Of a DNA stretch of 64,000 bases, positions 59,478 through 64,000 are shown one piece after another. Each line of letters starts with the position of its first letter. Within the stretch, counting starts at the first letter, position 1. Below the pieces are notes generated by a model. It was not told where the DNA came from and did no database searches. It was given only the letters and a program-made list of their open reading frames with translations. This DNA comes from CAVYXK01 sp963772445. Its GTDB lineage: Bacteria > Pseudomonadota > Alphaproteobacteria > Acetobacterales > Acetobacteraceae. Made by a program: the position numbers and the translations under genes. The stretch covers positions 620,001-684,000 of the forward strand of contig CAVYXK010000013.1 in assembly GCA_963772445.1 (NCBI GenBank), written 5' to 3'.

Positions 59478-61864
59478 ATGGGCGCGTGGACCCCGGCGGG
59501 ATCAAAAGTCGTTCTAGGCTGGCGGCTCGAGCTGATCTTCACCGGGGTGATCGCCTTCCTGGCGGGTGTGGCGCTCTATGCCTCGGTGCTCGTCACCCAA
59601 CGACAGGCGGTACTGGATTCCGAAGCCCGCTACAATATTACCTGGCTGACCAGCCAGGCGGGGCTGGAATTGGCGCGGCTGGAGGCCATGATCGGCGCCG
59701 CGAGGATCCCCGGAACAGGCGTCGATCGAGACGACGTCCGGACTTGGTTCGACATCGTCGAGAACCGGCTACAGGTCGTCTCCAACGGGGAGGTCGGCGC
59801 GTTCATATCGGACCGGCCGGAGCTGCACGGAATCGCCACCGAACTCCGCGCCAGGCTGGCCCAGGTTCGGGTGCTGCCTGGCGGTTTTGATCGCCCGGAA
59901 ACCGCCGGCCAGGCGCTGGCGCTGCTGATGCCGCTCAATCCCAAGCTGGCTCGACTGTCATCGACCGGCTATACGCTCAGCAGCGAGATCGCTACCCGCG
60001 ACCTGAACGATCTCCTGCGGCTGCAGTGGGTCTTCTCGATCCTGCTCGGCGGGCTGGTCCTGTGCGCGTTCGGACTGATCGGGCTGTTGTCCTGGCACAA
60101 CCGGATACTCAAACGCACGCATGTGGACCTCCGGCACACAAGCGAGGACCTGCGGGCGCGCGACGTCGAATTGCAGACCCAGAACGCCCGGTTCGGCGCG
60201 GCGCTGAACAATATGTCGCAGGCGCTCTGCATGGTCGATGCCGAGCAGCGGATGATTGTCTGCAATGTCCGATTCCTCGAACTGTTCGGCCTATCCCCGA
60301 ATCTGGTACGGCCCGGCGTCGCCGTCGCCGAAGTGTTTGGCGCGATCAGCGCGAATGGCCGCTATGACCGGCGGATCATCGAGACGATCCAGCTCGAGCA
60401 GCTCTCCCTGGCCGCGACCGGCCGGCCCTGGCGATTCATCCAGGAGGATGCCAGGGGCCGGGCGCTGTCCGTTTCGCACCAGCCGATGGAGGACCGAGGG
60501 TGGGTGGCCACCTATGAGGATATCAGCGAGCGGCGTCAGGCCGAGGCGCGAATCCGTTTCATGGCGCACCATGATGCGTTGACTGGCTTGCCCAATCGGC
60601 TGCTCTTCCGCGAATGCATGGAGGCGGCGCTGGAGCGCATCCGACGGCCCAGCGATGCCCTGGCGGTGCTCTGCCTGGATCTTGATTATTTCAAAGACGT
60701 GAACGACACCCTCGGCCACCCGGCCGGCGACGCATTACTGGAAGCAGTGGTCGCCGGCTGCGGGACTGCGTGCGTACGGGCGATATCGTGGCGCGACTCG
60801 GCGGCGACGAGTTCGCAATCCTGCAGTTCTCCGAGCAGCAACCTGGCGATGCGGAGTTGCTGGCGCAGCGGATCGTCGAGGCGCTCCGACAGCCATACGA
60901 CATCGAAGGTCAGCCGGTCATCGTAAGCGTCAGCATTGGCATCGCGATCGCCAGCGAGGCTGGCGTCAGCGCCGATGTGCTGCTGAAATGCGCCGATCTC
61001 GCGCTGTATCGGGCTAAAGCCGATGGACGCAGCACTTACCGGTTCTTCGAGGCGAGGATGGATGCCGAAATTCAGGCCCGTCGCGCTATCGAGCTCGATC
61101 TTCGCGAGGCGCTCGCGCGCGCCGAGCTCGAGGTGTTCTATCAGCCTCTGTTCGATCTTCGGCGCCGGACGGTCAGCGGCTTCGAAGCGCTGCTGCGCTG
61201 GCGCCATCCGGAACGCGGCATGGTCTCGCCGGCGCAGTTCATCCCCATCGCCGAGGACCTTCGCCTGATCACTCTGATCGGCGACTGGGTGCTGCGGCGC
61301 GCCTGCGACGATGCCGGCTCCTGGCCCGAGCACGTGAAGATCGCCGTCAATCTCTCGCCCATGCAGTTCCGCACCGACGACCTGGTGTCCACGGTGGAAC
61401 GCGCGCTGGCGCGGTCCGGCCTGCCGGCGCACCGGCTGGAGATCGAGATCACCGAATCGGCGCTGCTGCAGAACAACGACAGGGTGTTGTCCACGCTGCA
61501 TCAGCTTCATGCTCTCGGCGTGCGCATCGCCCTCGACGATTTCGGCACCGGTTACTCCAGCCTGAGCTATCTACGCAGTTTTCCCTTTGACAAGATCAAG
61601 ATCGACCAGTCCTTTGTCCGCGAGATTGGTAGCCGTTCAGACTGCCTGGCGATCGTCACCTCGATCGCCTCGCTTGCCCGGCAACTTGGAATGAGCACGA
61701 CCGCCGAGGGGGTAGAGACCGCGGAGCAGCTCGCCGAACTGCAGACAGCAGGCTGCGATGAGGTTCAGGGATTCTACTTCGATCGCCCGAAGCCGCTCGC
61801 CGCAACGCTCAGGTGGTTCGACGGCAGTGCCGAGCGCATGCGTGAAACAGCGGCCGCTGCTTGA
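59478..61864 (+). pseudogene. GGDEF/EAL regulator with periplasmic and PAS domains, one frameshift
   Basis: N-terminal membrane helix (LELIFTGVIAFLAGVALYAS), periplasmic sensor region, second helix (WVFSILLGGLVLCAFGLIGL), a PAS-type domain (LNNMSQALCMVDAEQRMIVC) and the start of GGDEF (HHDALTGLPNRLLFRECMEA to NDTLGHPAGDALLEA) are in one frame up to about 60750. The rest follows in another frame: GDIVARLGGDEFAILQFSEQ with the GGDEF motif, then EAL domain with FEALLRWRHPERGMVSPAQF, ALDDFGTGYSSLSYLRSFPF and DKIKIDQSFVREIG. Both active sites look complete. A one-base change divides them; a correct frame would give about 795 residues acting on cyclic di-GMP. Confidence 0.85.
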
Positions 61865-62282
61865 CAGGCCTCAGACTGCTTTGTGGTTGAGCCGGTTGAA
61901 CTGTGCGGCGCTTGAAGACGTTCTTGCAGGCAGTCTGTTGGTTATCCACGGGAAGACACCCCTGCTGCAAACCAGCGATTGGCGGCAGATTGGCTAGAGC
62001 GCAGACTCGGAATAACCTGGGAACATCGTGGAAGATAGCGACGGCTGGTGCCGGTCGCGAGCCTCGATCAGCGGCATGTGCTAGGAAGATATTCAAGTTG
62101 AGACACTATTGAGCTAGCATATGCCCAGTTGACCCCTCGGGCAGTTGCCTTGCTGCGCAAACCGTGCTTTACGCCCCGCCTTCCCTGCCGGGGGCGACGG
62201 CCGCCTCCGGCTATGCCCGGCATTCCGCGGTGGAATGCGGCCCGCCTCGGGCCAGGGCCGAAACCAGCCAGAGGGAGCTAAC
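61865..62282. promoter_or_regulatory. rpsF leader: Gap before rpsF with possible leader
   Basis: No gene is seen. Between 62217 and 62265 there is a hairpin (GCATTCCGCGGTGGAATGC) followed by GGCCCGCCTCGGGCC and the unpaired CCGAAACC before the AGAGGGAG ribosome-binding site. The position fits an S6:S18-type ribosomal protein leader, but the motif was not verified. Confidence 0.3.
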
Positions 62283-62750
62283 ATGCCGCTTTATGAGTGC
62301 GTGCTGATCGCACGCAACGACGTGACCCAACAACAGGTCGATGCCATCGCCGATGGCATCGCCGGGCAGCTCGAAGCCGATGGCGGCGCGGTCAAGAAGC
62401 GCGAATACTGGGGGCTGCGTGGCTTGGCCTACCGGATCAAGAAGAACCGCAAGGGCCACTACATGCTGCTCGGCCTCGACGCCAAGCCCGCCTTCATCAC
62501 CGAGATGGAGCGCCAGCTCGGCCTGAATGAAGACGTGCTGCGCTACATGACGATCCGGGTGAACGAGATCGAGGAAGCTCCCTCGGCCATCCTCAGCCGC
62601 AAGTCGGACGATCGCGACCGGAGCTTCCGAGGCCCGCGCCCGGCTGGGCGCTTCGACAGCGGCCGCCGGCGCGGCTATGACGACCGCGAGGAATTCCGCG
62701 CCCGCGAAGGGGCGTTGGAAGACTTCCGTGTTGGCGGAGAAGAACCGTGA
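62283..62750 (+). CDS. rpsF: 30S ribosomal protein S6
   Basis: 155 residues. MPLYECVLIARNDVTQQQVD and REYWGLRGLAYRIKKNRKGH, YMLLGLDAKPAFITEMERQL, LNEDVLRYMTIRVNEIEE are the S6 fold. The C-terminal 55 residues are an Arg/Asp/Gly-rich tail, longer than in enterobacteria but usual in alphaproteobacteria. It binds S18 in the 30S platform. Its stop overlaps the GTG start of rpsR. Confidence 0.98.
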   Translation: MPLYECVLIARNDVTQQQVDAIADGIAGQLEADGGAVKKREYWGLRGLAYRIKKNRKGHYMLLGLDAKPAFITEMERQLGLNEDVLRYMTIRVNEIEEAPSAILSRKSDDRDRSFRGPRPAGRFDSGRRRGYDDREEFRAREGALEDFRVGGEEP

Positions 62751-63043
62751 GCGGCGAGCAGCAGACCATCCCCGACGCGGCGGAAATCAACCCGGCCGCT
62801 CGTCGCGCCGCCGTCGGCGCGCGCCGACCGTTCTATCGCCGGCGCAAGTCCTGCCCGTTCTCCGGTCCGAACGCACCGAAGATCGACTACAAGGACGTGC
62901 GCCTGCTGTCGCGCTTCCTGTCGGAGCGTGGCAAGATCGTGCCGTCCCGCATCACCGCGGTGTCCGCGAAGAAGCAGCGGGAGCTGGCGCTGGCGATCAA
63001 GCGCGCCCGCTTCCTGGCGCTGCTGCCTTACATCGTAAGCTGA
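62747..63043 (+). CDS. rpsR: 30S ribosomal protein S18
   Basis: 98 residues from a GTG start. RRPFYRRRKSCPFSGPNAPK, IDYKDVRLLSRFLSERGKIV, PSRITAVSAKKQRELALAIK and RARFLALLPYIV are the complete S18 signature. The Cys typical of S18 is in KSCPF. The N-terminus of about 25 residues is an extension. Confidence 0.98.
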   Translation: MSGEQQTIPDAAEINPAARRAAVGARRPFYRRRKSCPFSGPNAPKIDYKDVRLLSRFLSERGKIVPSRITAVSAKKQRELALAIKRARFLALLPYIVS

Positions 63044-63054
63044 CGGAGCGCGCC

Positions 63055-63624
63055 ATGGCCGCCGTGGAGTTGATCCTGCTGCAACGCGTCGAGCACCTTG
63101 GCCAGATGGGCGAGGTGGTGAAGGTCAAGCCCGGTTACGCGCGCAACTTCCTGCTACCGAAGAAGAAGGCGCTGCGCGCCACCAAGGAGAATCGCGAACG
63201 GTTCGAGCAGCAGCGCGCCCAGCTCGAAGCGCAGAACCTGCGCCGCCGCGAGGAAGCCGAGCGCGTCGCCGAACGAGTCGGCGGATTGTCGGTCGTCATC
63301 ATCCGACAGGCCGGCGAATCCGGCAGCCTGTACGGCTCCGTCTCGGTGCGCGACATTGCCGAGGCGGCCACCGCCGCCGGGCTCACGATCGATCGTGGCC
63401 AGGTGGTGCTGAGCCATCCAATCAAGTCGCTCGGCCTGTCGCCGGTACGCGTGGTGCTGCATCCGGAAGTATCGATTCCGGTGACTGTGAACGTCGCCCG
63501 CAGCCCCGACGAGGCCGAGAAGCAGGCCCGCGGCGAGCGCGTCGGCGCCGAAGAAACGGACGAGCAGCCGGACATCGACGCGTCGGCCCTGTTCGAACCG
63601 GGAGCCGAGCAGCCGACCATCTGA
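63055..63624 (+). CDS. rplI: 50S ribosomal protein L9
   Basis: 189 residues. AVELILLQRVEHLGQMGEVV and VKPGYARNFLLPKKKALRAT are the N-domain, then a long helix (RFEQQRAQLEAQNLRRREEA) and the C-domain GESGSLYGSVSVRDIAEAAT with VLHPEVSIPVTVNV. A 35-residue acidic tail follows. It is 11 bp after rpsR. The cluster rpsF-rpsR-rplI is usual; dnaB normally follows but is not in the window. Confidence 0.98.
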   Translation: MAAVELILLQRVEHLGQMGEVVKVKPGYARNFLLPKKKALRATKENRERFEQQRAQLEAQNLRRREEAERVAERVGGLSVVIIRQAGESGSLYGSVSVRDIAEAATAAGLTIDRGQVVLSHPIKSLGLSPVRVVLHPEVSIPVTVNVARSPDEAEKQARGERVGAEETDEQPDIDASALFEPGAEQPTI

Positions 63625-63686
63625 ACGGGCGCACCTTCGGAGCCGCGTCGGCTTCGTGCAGGTAGACGCAACCAGAGAAGTGCCCG

Positions 63687-63905
63687 TCACAGCACCGGCG
63701 TTGTCGGCGGCTCGCCTTCCTCCCAGGCGTTGAAGGTGGCATCCCAAAGTACGATCCGCCCGTCACGTACGATCCACACCTCGGTGCCGTGGCCGAGCAT
63801 CGCCTTGCCCGTCCTGGCGTCCTCCCAGCTCGCCTCCCAGGTCAGCACCGACCCGCTCCCGCGATCTTCGGTGCAGACTATTGGTCGTTTGCCGAAGGAT
63901 GCAAC
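63687..63905 (-). CDS. Partial NTF2/SnoaL-like protein
   Basis: The stop at 63687-63689 closes a frame reading FGKRPIVCTEDRGSGSVLTW, EASWEDARTGKAMLGHGTEV, WIVRDGRIVLWDATFNAWEE, GEPPTTPVL. The beta-strand pattern WEASWEDA...GHGTEVWIVRDGRIVLWDATFNAW is typical of the second half of SnoaL-like/NTF2 proteins. Another frame upstream gives ADQLIRLACDVLESGRG, which may be its front after a frameshift near 63900, or another gene. The window ends before this can be decided. Confidence 0.45.
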   Translation of the reverse strand, partial: VASFGKRPIVCTEDRGSGSVLTWEASWEDARTGKAMLGHGTEVWIVRDGRIVLWDATFNAWEEGEPPTTPVL

Positions 63906-64000
63906 TCAGCCTCTATGCCGGCGCTCCCCCGCCCGCTCTCCAACACGTCGCAAGCCAGCCGGATGAGCTGGTCGGCCATGGCCGGCAACCCGGCCCGATC

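Overview
The window looks like a chromosomal segment of an alphaproteobacterium, most likely Acetobacteraceae/Rhodospirillales. The support is high GC, the gene order lysC - nitronate monooxygenase - ptsP - rodZ-like - ispG with ubiG divergent, the rpsF-rpsR-rplI cluster, and alphaproteobacterial families such as UPF0262, LpxI, DUF983, DUF1178 and DUF2007. The lineage is inferred from protein recognition only; no search was run.

Region 1 (1 to about 15.7 kb) is a decayed genomic island. It holds fragments of IS66-like, IS6, IS3, ISL3 and ISAs1 transposases, a large serine recombinase broken by a 278-bp inverted-repeat element, at least four group II intron pieces arranged partly as inverted duplications, a UvrD-type helicase remnant, a multiply frameshifted accessory gene, a Uma2-family gene and a truncated tyrosine integrase. 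It ends at a 50-nt copy of the 3' half of a tRNA-Lys(CTT) gene, the expected att site. A membrane protein resembling cell-surface glycopolymer proteins (1967-3301) is the one sizeable intact cargo gene.

Region 2 (15.7-31.6 kb) carries a CLC-type chloride channel, a chimeric hydrolase remnant, frameshifted DUF1993 and DedA genes, an Fsr-like MFS exporter, an enoyl-CoA hydratase/CoA-transferase pair, a DUF1194 (VWA-like) gene coupled to a GT-C-like membrane protein, a secreted sorbosone-dehydrogenase-like protein, and a four-gene operon (dead HtrA-like protease/PDZ, MBL hydrolase, 55-aa protein, FAD monooxygenase).

Region 3 (31.6-47.5 kb) is housekeeping: gloA, lpxI, DUF983, UPF0262, a DSD1-like PLP enzyme, mtnA, a DUF2272 lipoprotein, a decayed DUF421 gene, DUF72, then the ispG to lysC block and ubiG.

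Region 4 (47.5-64 kb) mixes decayed small genes, an IS3 remnant, a 34-bp perfect palindrome and a defective group II intron inserted in an interspersed palindromic repeat with further housekeeping genes: polyprenyl diphosphate synthase, TrmN6-like methyltransferase, nrdB, a QueD-like gene and folE, an EamA transporter, a molybdopterin-fold oxidoreductase next to a GGDEF/EAL regulator, and rpsF-rpsR-rplI.

I saw no CRISPR array, rRNA operon or recognisable defence island. The most unusual material is the mobile-element architecture, two small terminal-inverted-repeat elements with target duplications, and two interspersed palindromic repeat families, one of which has entered a coding sequence. 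Several conserved genes carry single frameshifts, so either local decay or indel errors in the assembly should be considered.
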